This document shows positions 25,001-33,358 of a stretch of 43,185 nucleotides of DNA, in pieces. The notes below the pieces were generated by a model, which saw nothing but the letters and a program-made list of their open reading frames with translations, was not told the DNA's origin and ran no database searches. Made by a program: the position numbers and the translations under genes. Numbering within the stretch: position 1 is the stretch's first letter; each line of letters starts with the position of its first letter. The stretch comes from Proteobacteria bacterium UBA2383 (GTDB lineage Bacteria > Pseudomonadota > Gammaproteobacteria > Competibacterales > Competibacteraceae): assembly GCA_002343485.1 (NCBI GenBank), contig DDST01000182.1, positions 1-43,185 on the forward strand. Direction: 5' to 3'.

Positions 25001-25166
25001 TTTCTCCAAGGATCAACGCCTCACCAACGCTCTATGAGCAGCAATTCCCAGTCTCTCAAGCAATTGATTGGCATATTGCTTGACAATTCGCAGTACCATT
25101 AGGAGTTACACAGTTGCGCTTACCTAGAGGGAAGGGGTGAACGCTGACATCCGAAGTTGCATATAT

Positions 25167-25186
25167 GCATTCTCCAGCCAGAATGC
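25167..25186 (-). terminator. Stem-loop after the lipoprotein gene (weak terminator candidate)
   Basis: GCATTCT and AGAATGC form a 7-bp stem with a 6-base loop, 27 bases past the lipoprotein stop on the minus strand. There is no U-run. The overlapping TGCATATATGCA (25158-25169) is itself palindromic. The rest of the 25001-25212 gap shows nothing recognisable. Confidence 0.35.
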
Positions 25187-25212
25187 TAAATCCCGGCGGC
25201 GAGGAACAGGGG

Positions 25213-25533
25213 TTATCGATTGCGGGAATCTGCCGCAAAACACCCATCGCCCCCAACCGGGCAAACCACGATATAAGTATCTTTTTTGCCGCAACCAGTC
25301 ACATCCACCGTATACTCCGTTCGCTTAACGCCGACGATGTAGGCGCCTTGCACAGCCGGCTGAATGACTTGCTGCGAAAGAACCTTTCCGGCAACATCAG
25401 AGCAGCTCATTTTAAGCTGCGCTCGCTTGACGGCGGTCTGAATAACCAAACCTTGCTGGTCATCAAGAACCTGGGGCTGGCTGACACAGCCCGCCATTCC
25501 AAGCGCTATGACTATTAGCCATGCCTTTTTCAC
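25213..25533 (-). CDS. Small putative lipoprotein
   Basis: 106 residues with a clear lipoprotein signal: MKKAWLIVIALGMAGC, lipobox MAGC with C16 as the acylation site. The next residue is V, compatible with outer-membrane sorting. The start is GTG at 25533, with AGGAGG 6-7 bases upstream, a strong ribosome binding site. The mature part has several cysteines (AQLKMSCSD, VDVTGCGKKDTYIVVCP, GGDGCFA) that could form disulfides; the family is not recognised. The pattern VTGCGKKDTYIVVC is like short periplasmic lipoproteins of unknown function. It stands alone, divergent from an unrecognised ORF whose frame overlaps its start by 26 bases. Confidence 0.8.
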   Translation of the reverse strand: MKKAWLIVIALGMAGCVSQPQVLDDQQGLVIQTAVKRAQLKMSCSDVAGKVLSQQVIQPAVQGAYIVGVKRTEYTVDVTGCGKKDTYIVVCPVGGDGCFAADSRNR

Positions 25534-25840
25534 AATAAGCCTCCTCCTACGTAACTATCCAGCAGAACTGGAGAATTACCTATTTAATTTATTTGGTCAT
25601 ATTACAATTGAAGAAATTGGGCAGCTCCAACCGAAACCAGGCACGTTCAGCGCGCACCAGCAAAAGCGGCTGAATGAGTTAATCGGGAATCTCCAATTGC
25701 CGCGTCCACGGATCTGTCAGCTTCCGGTCTCGCTCATCATACCGATGGAAGCAGCGTATTATTATTACTGGCAACAGAAACACAGGGCCGGCGATGTGTT
25801 GCGCACCCTGCATCCGTTGCAGGCGCACTTAAGTACCTAA
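25508..25840 (+). CDS. Hypothetical protein (unrecognised)
   Basis: Open frame of 110 residues with no family I recognise. The middle and end look like real coding sequence (IEEIGQLQPKPGTFSAHQQK, LPVSLIIPMEAAYYYYWQQK). The first ATG lies inside the divergent lipoprotein gene and has no ribosome binding site. The true start may be a non-ATG codon near 25560-25600, just after a GGAG at about 25569-25572. There are no membrane segments or cysteine motifs. It could also be the remnant of a larger gene. Confidence 0.4.
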   Translation: MTISHAFFTISLLLRNYPAELENYLFNLFGHITIEEIGQLQPKPGTFSAHQQKRLNELIGNLQLPRPRICQLPVSLIIPMEAAYYYYWQQKHRAGDVLRTLHPLQAHLST

Positions 25841-25999
25841 GTTCACTACGCAACCTTCGAACCGCACACCTAGCCATTGAAACCATGGCCGTACTCACAA
25901 TGACTGTCTCTCTGCTGGAGAATTAACGGGATTGCTAGCTCCATCAACGCCCAATAACCATTATAACCTGCTTCCTGTGAGAGTCAGACGTGCTGGCCA

Positions 26000-28066
26000 G
26001 TGAACGGATCGCCGCTCACCAGGTCACATTCAGGCAACCCGCATCCACCGCAAAATAACTCCGTGAACGATACGACCGACTGTAAGCCTCTCCGCCAGCG
26101 CACTCTGAGATGGGTGTTGCTGGAATTCCTCGGCTCCATGAACCTGGCCATTACTCTATTAGTCGTGGTCGCGGTCGCCTCGGTGATCGGGACAGTCTTG
26201 CAGCAGAACCAGCCGTATCCCGGCTATATCCTGAAATTTGGGCCGTTCTGGTTCGAGGTCTTCCGCCAGATTGGCCTGTACAACGTCTATGGCTCAGGCT
26301 GGTTCATGAGCATCCTCGCTTTCCTGATCCTATCCACCAGCGTGTGCATTTACCGTCAGGCTCCGGTTTTGTGGCGGGAAATGACCCAATTCCGGACCCG
26401 CGTCCGCCTCGATTCCCTGCGTGGCTTTCATCAGCAAGCAGAATGGCAGTTGCGGCACCGGGAAGCCAGCATTGTGCAGAAAACCTTGGGAGAAATACTG
26501 AAAACTCGTGGCTATCGCTGGCACATTGAAGACCATGGCGACCATCGAGTGATAGCGGCAACCAAAGGCCGCTTCAGCCGGCTGGGTTATCTGTGTACCC
26601 ATGCAGCAGTAGTGATAATCGGCATTGGCGGACTGCTAGATGGCAATCTGTGGTTGAAATTCAAGGAATGGAGCGGTGACCTGCGCATCGAAACCCGTGA
26701 CCTGGCTGCCCGCGACCTCCCCCCGGAAAGCCGGCTGGCACCCGGCGCCGTACCCGCCTTCCGCGGCAATGTGATGCTGCCCGAGGGGGCTACCGCTAAC
26801 TTCGTCTTTCTGCGGGTACGTGATGGCTTCGTATTGCAGGAATTGCCTTTCGCTATCGAGTTGAAGGATTTCCAGGTTGCCTACTATGACACGGGTCAAC
26901 CCAAATCTTTTGCTAGCGAGGTGTTGATCCATGATCAAGAGCATCTTGGCAGTCAGCCGCTGGCGGCGACCATCCGCGTCAACCATCCGCTGGTCTATCG
27001 CGGATATGCCATTTATCAATCCGATTTCGGCGACGGCGGCTCCAAACTGGAGATGCAGGTTTGGCCGTTGATTGCACCCCGGACGCAGCCTGTCGCTGCG
27101 CGGGGCGAAATTGGCAATGCACTCAAGATTGGCGGACCCAGCGCACCACTGACCCTGGAACTGAATGAATTCCGATTATTTAATCTGTTACCGGAACCCA
27201 GTGCGCAACCGGGAGATCGCAAGTTCCGCAACTTCGGGCCAAGCTTCAGTTTCAAACTACGCAACCCCGCCGGTGAAGCCCAAGAGTACTTTAATTACAT
27301 GGCGCCAGCGCAATTAGAGGGCCGCTGGTTCTACATCAGCGGAAAACGCACACAGCCTGCTGGTCCCTTCACCTATCTACACATTCCAGCGGACACCCAA
27401 AACAGCCCCGAACGTTTCCTGCGTTTCAATGCCCGGTTGCGCGACAGAGAATGGCTGCGCGAATGGATGGAACGATCACCAGCCCCAGGGAATAATCCTG
27501 ACTTCCAGCATGATTTTAACCAAGTACGGTTGAATCTGATCGAACTATTCACTCAAGGCGGATTCATCGCAGTGACAGAGCAAGCGAAAGCGGTGGTGCC
27601 GGCCGGCCGGCTTAAGGAAGCGACTACCCTCTATCTGAATATCCTGCGCGATACGCTGGCGGACGTGTTCATTCAGGTGCTACACGATGAAGGAATGAAC
27701 GTTGAACAGGGGATTTCTGATCAAGAAGAAGCGTTCTTCAATGACGCGATATCGGCGCTGGCAGCGCTGGCAGATTACGGATCACCGTTCTACCTGCAAC
27801 TGACTGGGTTTCAGCAGGTCGAGGCTTCAGGTCTGCAAGTGACGCGCAGTGGCGGCACTGCCGTGGTTTATACCGGTTTCGCCCTGCTGATCATCGGCAT
27901 CTTCGTCATGCTCTATACTTCGCACCGCCGGTTATGGATTTGGCTAGCGGATGAAGAAGGCGCAACCCGGCTAGTGCTCGCCGGCGTCAGCAGTCGCCGC
28001 CTGGTGGAATTTGCTGGTGAGTTTTCTGAATTACGAACGGCGCTTGAGAAACAGATCAATGATTGA
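26000..28066 (+). CDS. resB: Cytochrome c biogenesis protein ResB/Ccs1
   Basis: Membrane subunit of the System II haem delivery and ligation complex, partner of CcsA; 688 residues from GTG 26000. GTG 26063 would give a family-like N-terminus, and neither has a good ribosome binding site. The typical start LLEFLGSMNLAITLLVVVAVASVIGTVLQQNQPYPGYILKFGPFW covers transmembrane helix 1 (about 48-68). Helix 2 is at 100-118 and helix 3 at about 195-215. A large periplasmic domain follows (about 215-625), with VNHPLVYRGYAIYQSDFGDGGS, and then the last helix TGFALLIIGIFVMLYTSHRR. ccsA is 690 bases downstream, separated by repeats and a VOC gene. Confidence 0.93.
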   Translation: MNGSPLTRSHSGNPHPPQNNSVNDTTDCKPLRQRTLRWVLLEFLGSMNLAITLLVVVAVASVIGTVLQQNQPYPGYILKFGPFWFEVFRQIGLYNVYGSGWFMSILAFLILSTSVCIYRQAPVLWREMTQFRTRVRLDSLRGFHQQAEWQLRHREASIVQKTLGEILKTRGYRWHIEDHGDHRVIAATKGRFSRLGYLCTHAAVVIIGIGGLLDGNLWLKFKEWSGDLRIETRDLAARDLPPESRLAPGAVPAFRGNVMLPEGATANFVFLRVRDGFVLQELPFAIELKDFQVAYYDTGQPKSFASEVLIHDQEHLGSQPLAATIRVNHPLVYRGYAIYQSDFGDGGSKLEMQVWPLIAPRTQPVAARGEIGNALKIGGPSAPLTLELNEFRLFNLLPEPSAQPGDRKFRNFGPSFSFKLRNPAGEAQEYFNYMAPAQLEGRWFYISGKRTQPAGPFTYLHIPADTQNSPERFLRFNARLRDREWLREWMERSPAPGNNPDFQHDFNQVRLNLIELFTQGGFIAVTEQAKAVVPAGRLKEATTLYLNILRDTLADVFIQVLHDEGMNVEQGISDQEEAFFNDAISALAALADYGSPFYLQLTGFQQVEASGLQVTRSGGTAVVYTGFALLIIGIFVMLYTSHRRLWIWLADEEGATRLVLAGVSSRRLVEFAGEFSELRTALEKQIND

Positions 28067-28080
28067 AAGTAACCGTTCAC

Positions 28081-28108
28081 GCCCCTCGCCCGCTAGCGGG
28101 CGAGGGGC
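28081..28108. repeat. 28-bp perfect palindrome downstream of resB
   Basis: GCCCCTCGCCCGC, TA-centred, followed by its exact complement: a 14-base half repeated in inverse. It begins 15 bases after the resB stop and could terminate transcription or be a repetitive element. Related CCCCCTCACCCTCGCCCCC text follows at about 28140-28159. Confidence 0.8.
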
Positions 28109-28202
28109 TGGAGGTGAGGACAGCAGTTTCAAGGGCTTACCCCCTCACCCTCGCCCCCTTGGCAGGAAGCGATGGGACTGAATGATTACGATTGAGATAG
28201 AT

Positions 28203-28220
28203 AGGGTACGCAATGCATAC
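28203..28220. repeat. GGGTACGC palindromic repeat upstream of the VOC gene, degenerate copy
   Basis: GGGTACGC-AAT-GCATACC, one mismatch in the stem, closely similar to the perfect element at 19687-19709. It lies 54 bases before the VOC start. Confidence 0.6.
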
Positions 28221-28273
28221 CTTACAGATCGTAATTCCTGAAATAAGCTCTGGCCGGCTTTAGAGGTGATCAT

Positions 28274-28714
28274 ATGAAAATCCCAAGGCTTTCTATGATA
28301 ACACTTGGAGTTAGCGATCTAGATAAATCAACCTGGTTTTATGAAGCTGTTCTGGAAACTCACCCGAACACATCTTATGAAGGCATCACATTTATAGAAC
28401 TTCCTGGCGTATGGATTTCTCTATATCCACTGGAACACCTAGCAAAAGATACTTCTAAACAAATTAAGCCAATTCATAATCCGTTTAATGGAATTACGTT
28501 AGCTCATAACACAAAAACCAGAGAAGAAGTTGATGCAATTTTTCAACGGGCAGAATCTGCGGGAGCTCATATTATTAAAAAGCCGAAAGATACATTTTGG
28601 GGCGGTTACAGCGGCTACTTTTCAGATCCGGATGAATATCATTGGGAAATAGCATGGGGTCCGATGTTCGAATTCACTGAACAGGGCGATCTCAAGTTTA
28701 AGTCGACCGTATAA
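28274..28714 (+). CDS. VOC-superfamily protein (AT-rich, likely acquired)
   Basis: 146 residues, one VOC domain: ITLGVSDLDKSTWFYEAVL at the start, GITFIELPGVWISLYP in the middle, and the C-terminal FSDPDEYHWEIAWGP with the usual metal-site glutamate. No N-terminal ligand histidine is evident (SMITLGV rather than HxxL), so metal binding is uncertain. The start at 28274 has GAGGTG 5 bases upstream. The gene is clearly more AT-rich, with many AAA, ATT and TTA codons compared with its neighbours, and follows palindromic repeats. It separates resB from ccsA, which are normally adjacent. The substrate is unknown. Confidence 0.85.
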   Translation: MKIPRLSMITLGVSDLDKSTWFYEAVLETHPNTSYEGITFIELPGVWISLYPLEHLAKDTSKQIKPIHNPFNGITLAHNTKTREEVDAIFQRAESAGAHIIKKPKDTFWGGYSGYFSDPDEYHWEIAWGPMFEFTEQGDLKFKSTV

Positions 28715-28756
28715 TGCTATTGAAATCATAAAGAAATTACTCTGGAGCAACTCCCT

Positions 28757-29938
28757 ATGTCAGTCACGCGCGAAGTAATGCTGGAACAGCAATGGGAACC
28801 GTCGTCATTTAGCCAGCGATTTAGTAGCTTGGATGGACTCTGGGCGCTGCTTGTCATGGCGGGTTCTATCTATATCTGGTGGCTATACCGGTCTTATATG
28901 GACAGTTATGAGATTGCCATCCAGGCAGGTAGTACCGCAGCATTAATTGCCTGGGGTGTTTATTGGAAACCGGCACGACCATTTACGCTGGTGGCCGCTG
29001 CCTTGACAGCGCTGGCGCTGTGGCGTTATGACGCAACCTATGAACTGCGTTTGAGCGACTTCTGGCTCAAGTATTTCCTAGAAAGCCAGGCAGCGTTCAT
29101 GTGGATGAGCGCTTTGTATGTGCTAGCGACGATCACCTATTTCGCCGCGATGTTCACCCGCTCCGACTTCGCCGGTAAAACTGCCACGGCCTTGACCTGG
29201 TGTGCAACAGCCATGGGCTTGACGGGTCTATTGGTGCGCTGGCGCGAATCCTATCTGCTGGGTGCTGACATCGGCCACATCCCGGTCAGCAATCTCTATG
29301 AAGTATTCATTCTGTTTGCCCTGATTACTGCGCTGCTGTACCTGTTTTATGAAGATCGCCACCGCACCCGCTCCATGGGTGGTTTCGCCCTATTGGTGAT
29401 CAGCGGCGCCGTCGGTTTTCTGCTGTGGTACACCTTCGACCGCGAGGCGCATCACATCCAACCGTTGATCCCAGCCTTACAAAGCTACTGGATGAAGATC
29501 CACGTACCGGCTAACTTCATCGGTTATGGCGCTTTCGCCCTGGCGGCGATGCTAGGGGTGGCCTACCTGCTGCAAAACTGGGCTGGGACGCGCTGGCCGG
29601 ATGGACAGCTAGCACGGGTGCTGCCACCATTGCACCTGCTGGACGATGTTATATACAAGGCCATCGCCCTGGGGTTCGCCGCCTTCACCCTCGCCACCAT
29701 CCTGGGCGCACTGTGGGCCGCCGAAGCTTGGGGCGGCTACTGGTCTTGGGACCCCAAGGAGACTTGGGCGCTGATCGTTTGGCTGAATTACGCTGCCTGG
29801 TTACATCTGCGCATGACCAAGGGCTGGCGCGGCGCGCCGATGGCCTGGTGGGCAGTAATTGGCCTACTCGTGACCCTGTTTGCCTTTCTAGGCGTCAACA
29901 TGTTTCTGTCGGGATTGCATTCCTACGGTACGCTGTAG
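28757..29938 (+). CDS. ccsA: Cytochrome c biogenesis protein CcsA (CcsB/ResC)
   Basis: Polytopic haem-handling protein of System II, 393 residues, forming the synthase with ResB. Hydrophobic segments run the length of the protein. The tryptophan-rich WWD motif is at about 323-340 (WGGYWSWDPKETWALIVW), preceded by HVPANFIGYG with a probable haem-ligand histidine and followed by YAAWLHLRM. The ending LGVNMFLSGLHSYG is family-typical. The start at 28757 has GGAG 9 bases upstream. It is 42 bases after the inserted VOC gene and followed by a DsbA-like gene, which fits thiol handling of apocytochrome c. Confidence 0.95.
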   Translation: MSVTREVMLEQQWEPSSFSQRFSSLDGLWALLVMAGSIYIWWLYRSYMDSYEIAIQAGSTAALIAWGVYWKPARPFTLVAAALTALALWRYDATYELRLSDFWLKYFLESQAAFMWMSALYVLATITYFAAMFTRSDFAGKTATALTWCATAMGLTGLLVRWRESYLLGADIGHIPVSNLYEVFILFALITALLYLFYEDRHRTRSMGGFALLVISGAVGFLLWYTFDREAHHIQPLIPALQSYWMKIHVPANFIGYGAFALAAMLGVAYLLQNWAGTRWPDGQLARVLPPLHLLDDVIYKAIALGFAAFTLATILGALWAAEAWGGYWSWDPKETWALIVWLNYAAWLHLRMTKGWRGAPMAWWAVIGLLVTLFAFLGVNMFLSGLHSYGTL

Positions 29939-29987
29939 GCGCTGCTGTCCCTTGATTCTTTCCACTTAATCTATGGAGTTCCGCCCG

Positions 29988-30605
29988 ATGCTGAACCCAC
30001 TTCGCCGCTTGCTGCTCATTCTATTGGCCTGCGCACTGCCACTCGCTGTTCGCGCCGCTGACCCCCCGTTCCAGGAAGGCAAGGACTATGTACGGCTATC
30101 CACTCCAGTGCCAGCCGCGACGCCCGGCAAGATCGAGGTGATCGAAATGTTCTGGTACGGATGCCCGCATTGCTACGATCTGGAGCCAGTCGCCCAAGCA
30201 TGGCTGAAGCGTAAACCTGAGAACGTGGTATTTACGCGAATTCCGGTAGCCTTTGGAACCACTTGGGAATCTGGCGCACGTGCTTATTACACTGCTGAAG
30301 CGCTGGGGATGCTCGACAAGATTCATCAACCCCTATTCGATGCCTTCCACCAACATAAGCTGAATAACGAGGATCAATTAGCGGCGTTCTTCGCTGAATA
30401 CGGGGTAGACCAGGAGACCTTCCGCAAAGCGTACAAATCCTTTCAGACCGATACCCAGTTACGGCGCGGCAATCAATTGGCGCAGCGCTATGGAGTGCGT
30501 GGGGTGCCGGCAGTGATTGTCAATGGTAAGTATGACGTGCGTTCGCCACGCATCTTTGAGGTCGTGGATTTTCTGATCGCCAAGGAGTCCGGCCCGCAAA
30601 GCTGA
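29988..30605 (+). CDS. dsbA: Periplasmic thiol:disulfide interchange protein DsbA-like
   Basis: Introduces disulfides into exported proteins; 205 residues. The start at 29988 has GGAG 9 bases upstream; the in-frame ATG 15 bases earlier lacks one. The signal peptide is about 1-23 (LLLILLACALPLAVRA|AD). The thioredoxin active site is C59-P-H-C62 in MFWYGCPHCYDLEP, the classic DsbA CPHC. The cis-proline loop is RGVPAVIVNGKY. A helical insertion lies between them. It follows ccsA, a common arrangement in organisms with System II cytochrome maturation. Confidence 0.93.
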   Translation: MLNPLRRLLLILLACALPLAVRAADPPFQEGKDYVRLSTPVPAATPGKIEVIEMFWYGCPHCYDLEPVAQAWLKRKPENVVFTRIPVAFGTTWESGARAYYTAEALGMLDKIHQPLFDAFHQHKLNNEDQLAAFFAEYGVDQETFRKAYKSFQTDTQLRRGNQLAQRYGVRGVPAVIVNGKYDVRSPRIFEVVDFLIAKESGPQS

Positions 30606-30607
30606 AA

Positions 30608-31447
30608 ATGCAGAGAACGGGCATGACCGGCGATCACCCTGGACCGCAACGCTTGCGGCTGCTCAGCTACAACATCCAAAGTGGACTGAGTACCTATAAA
30701 TACTCCCAGTATCTGACCCGCAGCTGGAAACATCTGGTGCCAGTGCCATCGCGGATGACCAATCTCGATGGTATCGCCCAGATTCTGACGAATTATGATG
30801 TGGTCGGCCTGCAAGAAGTAGATGCCGGGAGTCTACGCAGTGGTTTTGTAAATCAAATCAAATATCTGGCTGATTACGCCGGTTTCGAGTATGTGTTTGA
30901 CCAAGCCAATCGCAAGATCGGAATGATTTCCCAGCACGGCAACGCCGTGTTGAGCCGCATTCAGCCGAGCACGATCACCGAGCATAAGCTGCCAGGATTG
31001 ATTCCCGGCCGGGGAGTGTTGGAAGTCCGGTTCGGCGCCGGCACAGATGCACTGCATATATTGGTTTTGCACATGGCCTTAGGCCGGCGTGGCCGGTTGC
31101 GGCAGATTGAATTTCTGGCGAATCTGGTACGCAATTATCGCCATGTGGTCTTGATGGGAGATTTGAACTGTCCTTCAGATAGCCGTGAAATGGCTGTCCT
31201 GCTAGCTAGTGCGCATTTGTGCGAACCTGCGCCGGGGCTTCATACCTTTCCCAGTTGGCAGCCGGACCGGCAACTGGATCATATTCTGGTATCGCCTTCC
31301 ATCACGGTTGAGCGGGTCGAGGTGCTGGACCATGTGTATTCGGATCATCTACCGATCGCCATGCGCGTTCGGTTGCCGGAAGAGTTAAACCTCCAAATTC
31401 CAGAGACTAGCTATCCGATCAGGAGTCTCGACCGCTGGAGTATGTGA
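30608..31447 (+). CDS. Endonuclease/exonuclease/phosphatase-fold protein
   Basis: 279 residues with the catalytic set of the EEP superfamily: LLSYNIQSG (Asn), VGLQEVD (metal glutamate), GDLNCPSD (Asp and Asn), LDHILVS and SDHLPIAM (catalytic His). An insertion of about 25 residues lies after the first strand (STYKYSQYLTRSWKHLVPV). No signal peptide is present, so it is probably cytoplasmic. The substrate (DNA, phosphoinositide or other phosphodiester) cannot be told. ATG 30608 is 3 bases after dsbA and probably translationally coupled; ATG 30623 is possible. The fructosamine-kinase-like gene follows 4 bases later. Confidence 0.87.
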   Translation: MQRTGMTGDHPGPQRLRLLSYNIQSGLSTYKYSQYLTRSWKHLVPVPSRMTNLDGIAQILTNYDVVGLQEVDAGSLRSGFVNQIKYLADYAGFEYVFDQANRKIGMISQHGNAVLSRIQPSTITEHKLPGLIPGRGVLEVRFGAGTDALHILVLHMALGRRGRLRQIEFLANLVRNYRHVVLMGDLNCPSDSREMAVLLASAHLCEPAPGLHTFPSWQPDRQLDHILVSPSITVERVEVLDHVYSDHLPIAMRVRLPEELNLQIPETSYPIRSLDRWSM

Positions 31448-31451
31448 TACC

Positions 31452-32348
31452 TTGAATCCGAAACCATTCTGGAACGCCCTGGAGCAACAGATTAGCGCGG
31501 CCACCGGCCACCCCTTCACCGCTCGTCAACATCGCTCCATCGGCGGTGGTTGCATCAACCAGGCATGGTGGGTCAGTGACGAAGCTCAGGAGTATTTCAT
31601 CAAAACCAACGCTGCCACCGGATTAGCGATGTTTGAAGCTGAAGCAGCTGGATTGGCGGAACTGGTGGCAAGCCGTACCGTCCGGGTCCCAAGGCCGGTC
31701 TGCTGGGGGAGCATCGCTGGCCAGGCTTACCTGGCATTAGAATATTTGCCATTAGGCGGAAATGATACCGCACGCGCGATGGAGACTCTAGGCCGTCAAC
31801 TGGCCCTGCTGCATCGTCAACCACGACCATACTTCGGCTGGCAACAGGACAACACCATCGGCTCGACACCCCAGCCGAATGGCCGCACTGAGAACTGGAT
31901 CGCCTTCTGGCGCGAGCAGCGGTTGGGGTTTCAACTACAATTGGCCGCCCGCAATGGTTACAGCAGTGCTTTGCAACGGCAGGGTGAGGCGCTGCTGGCG
32001 CAGTTTGCAGCATTGTTTACGGGCTACTCGCTGATTCCGTCGTTGCTGCATGGCGATCTGTGGAGCGGCAATGCCGGTTGCACGGTACAAGGCGATCCAG
32101 TGATCTTCGATCCAGCGGTCTATTACGGCGACCGGGAGGCCGATTTGGCGATGACCGAGTTGTTTGGCGGCTTTCCAGAGCGATTTTACGCCGCCTACCG
32201 GGAGACTTGGCCGCTGGATACCGGCTATCCACAGCGGCGTACCTTGTATAACCTCTATCACATTCTCAACCATCTCAACCTGTTTGGCAGCGGCTACCGA
32301 TCACAGGCAGAACGGATGATGGGGCAGTTGCTGGCGGAATTAAGATAG
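31452..32348 (+). CDS. Fructosamine kinase family protein
   Basis: Phosphorylates glycated amines (Amadori products) so that they break down; 298 residues, the family length. The typical N-terminus is GHPFTARQHRSIGGGCINQAWWV. The choline-kinase-like core has LLHGDLWSGNAG (catalytic Asp and Asn) and IFDPAVYYGDREADLAM (metal Asp). The C-terminal YNLYHILNHLNLFGSGY is diagnostic. The start is TTG at 31452, 4 bases after the upstream gene; GGAG is 11 bases away. It closes the dsbA-EEP-kinase run. The following 257 bases hold a possible promoter for the next operon and no gene. Confidence 0.92.
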   Translation: MNPKPFWNALEQQISAATGHPFTARQHRSIGGGCINQAWWVSDEAQEYFIKTNAATGLAMFEAEAAGLAELVASRTVRVPRPVCWGSIAGQAYLALEYLPLGGNDTARAMETLGRQLALLHRQPRPYFGWQQDNTIGSTPQPNGRTENWIAFWREQRLGFQLQLAARNGYSSALQRQGEALLAQFAALFTGYSLIPSLLHGDLWSGNAGCTVQGDPVIFDPAVYYGDREADLAMTELFGGFPERFYAAYRETWPLDTGYPQRRTLYNLYHILNHLNLFGSGYRSQAERMMGQLLAELR

Positions 32349-32536
32349 CGATCTTCTAACGGACAACCGGGCATACTAAAAATCCTTATCTTGAATAATA
32401 AAGATGAACGCCATGAACGCGATTCTAGGCTAGCGACCATGCCATTGACTGATAGGGGCGGACGATCACCGGATCGGCGAAACTGGCGCCTTGAGAAAAG
32501 ATTTCCAGGGGTAAAGCCAATTGAAAGGATGATTTT

Positions 32537-32565
32537 TTGATATGACATCGGTTGACAATTTACAT
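32537..32565 (+). promoter_or_regulatory. Possible promoter of the ABC-2 exporter operon
   Basis: TTGATA and TTACAT are spaced by 17 bases, about 40 bases before the ATPase start. A second TTGACA lies at 32552-32557 but has no matching -10. Confidence 0.3.
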
Positions 32566-32605
32566 GCCAGCACAATCAGCGATCTATCTAGAATGATGGT
32601 TGCCC

Positions 32606-33358
32606 GTGACTGAAACACCAGTCATTCAAGTCGAAGATTTGCGTAAGCATTACGGCACGGTGCGTGCCGTGGACGGCATCAGTTTCATGGTAACCCGCAA
32701 CGCGACCTGCGCCCTGCTCGGCGGCAACGGTGCAGGTAAAACCACGACGATTGCTATGCTCTTAGGTCTGCTGTTGCCGACCAGCGGCCAGATTCGCATC
32801 CTCGGTGAAGAAATGCCGCGCTACCAGCAACGGATGTTGCCACGCATGAACTTCTCCTCACCCTATGTTGATTTGCCGCAACGATTGACCGTAGCGGAAA
32901 ACTTAACCGTTTACGCCCGATTGTACGGAGTGCGCCGGGTACGCGAGCGCTTGACAACGCTGGGCCAGGAGCTGGATATCGCCGCCTTTTTCCAGCGGCC
33001 CTATGGTAGCTTGTCTGCCGGTCAGAAAACCCGGGTAGTGTTAGCCAAGGCACTGTTGAACGAACCCGAAGTTCTACTGCTCGACGAACCAACCGCCTCG
33101 CTCGATCCCGATACCGCTGACCGGATGCGCAGCATCCTCACCGATTACCAGCGGCGCAGCGGGGCGACCCTGCTACTGGCCTCCCACAATATGAGTGAGG
33201 TCGAGCGGCTCTGTGATCAGGTCATTATGCTACGCAACGGCAGCATCGTCGCCACCGGCGCGCCGCATGAATTGATCCACCGCTATGGCCGCAAAGATAT
33301 GGAAGAAGTATTTCTTGACATTGCCCGGGGAATTCAAAGCGGCGAGGTGGTCGAGTGA
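32606..33358 (+). CDS. ABC transporter ATP-binding protein (ABC-2 exporter type)
   Basis: Cytoplasmic ATPase, about 250 residues. Walker A is GGNGAGKTTTIAM and the Q-loop region is MLPRMNFSSPYVDLPQRLTV. The signature is LSAGQKTRVVLAKALL, a variant of LSGGQ. Walker B is VLLLDEPTASLDPD and the switch His is LLASHNMSEVERL. This is the DrrA/NodI-like class that pairs with ABC-2 permeases. The start is GTG 32606; TTG 32600 is the alternative. It overlaps the permease gene by 4 bases (GTGA). The exported substrate is unknown. Confidence 0.93.
   Translation: MTETPVIQVEDLRKHYGTVRAVDGISFMVTRNATCALLGGNGAGKTTTIAMLLGLLLPTSGQIRILGEEMPRYQQRMLPRMNFSSPYVDLPQRLTVAENLTVYARLYGVRRVRERLTTLGQELDIAAFFQRPYGSLSAGQKTRVVLAKALLNEPEVLLLDEPTASLDPDTADRMRSILTDYQRRSGATLLLASHNMSEVERLCDQVIMLRNGSIVATGAPHELIHRYGRKDMEEVFLDIARGIQSGEVVE

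Noticed and set aside
25165..25518. 117-residue plus-strand frame opposite the lipoprotein gene
   Set aside because: The opposite-strand lipoprotein has a strong ribosome binding site and lipobox; this frame has neither.
32294..32575. Minus-strand frame after the fructosamine kinase gene
   Set aside because: Partly overlaps the kinase gene and shows no conserved pattern or start signal.
32349..32605. tRNA or small RNA in intergenic gaps
   Set aside because: No GGTTCGAATCC-type T-loop or cloverleaf was found in this or the other gaps inspected by eye.
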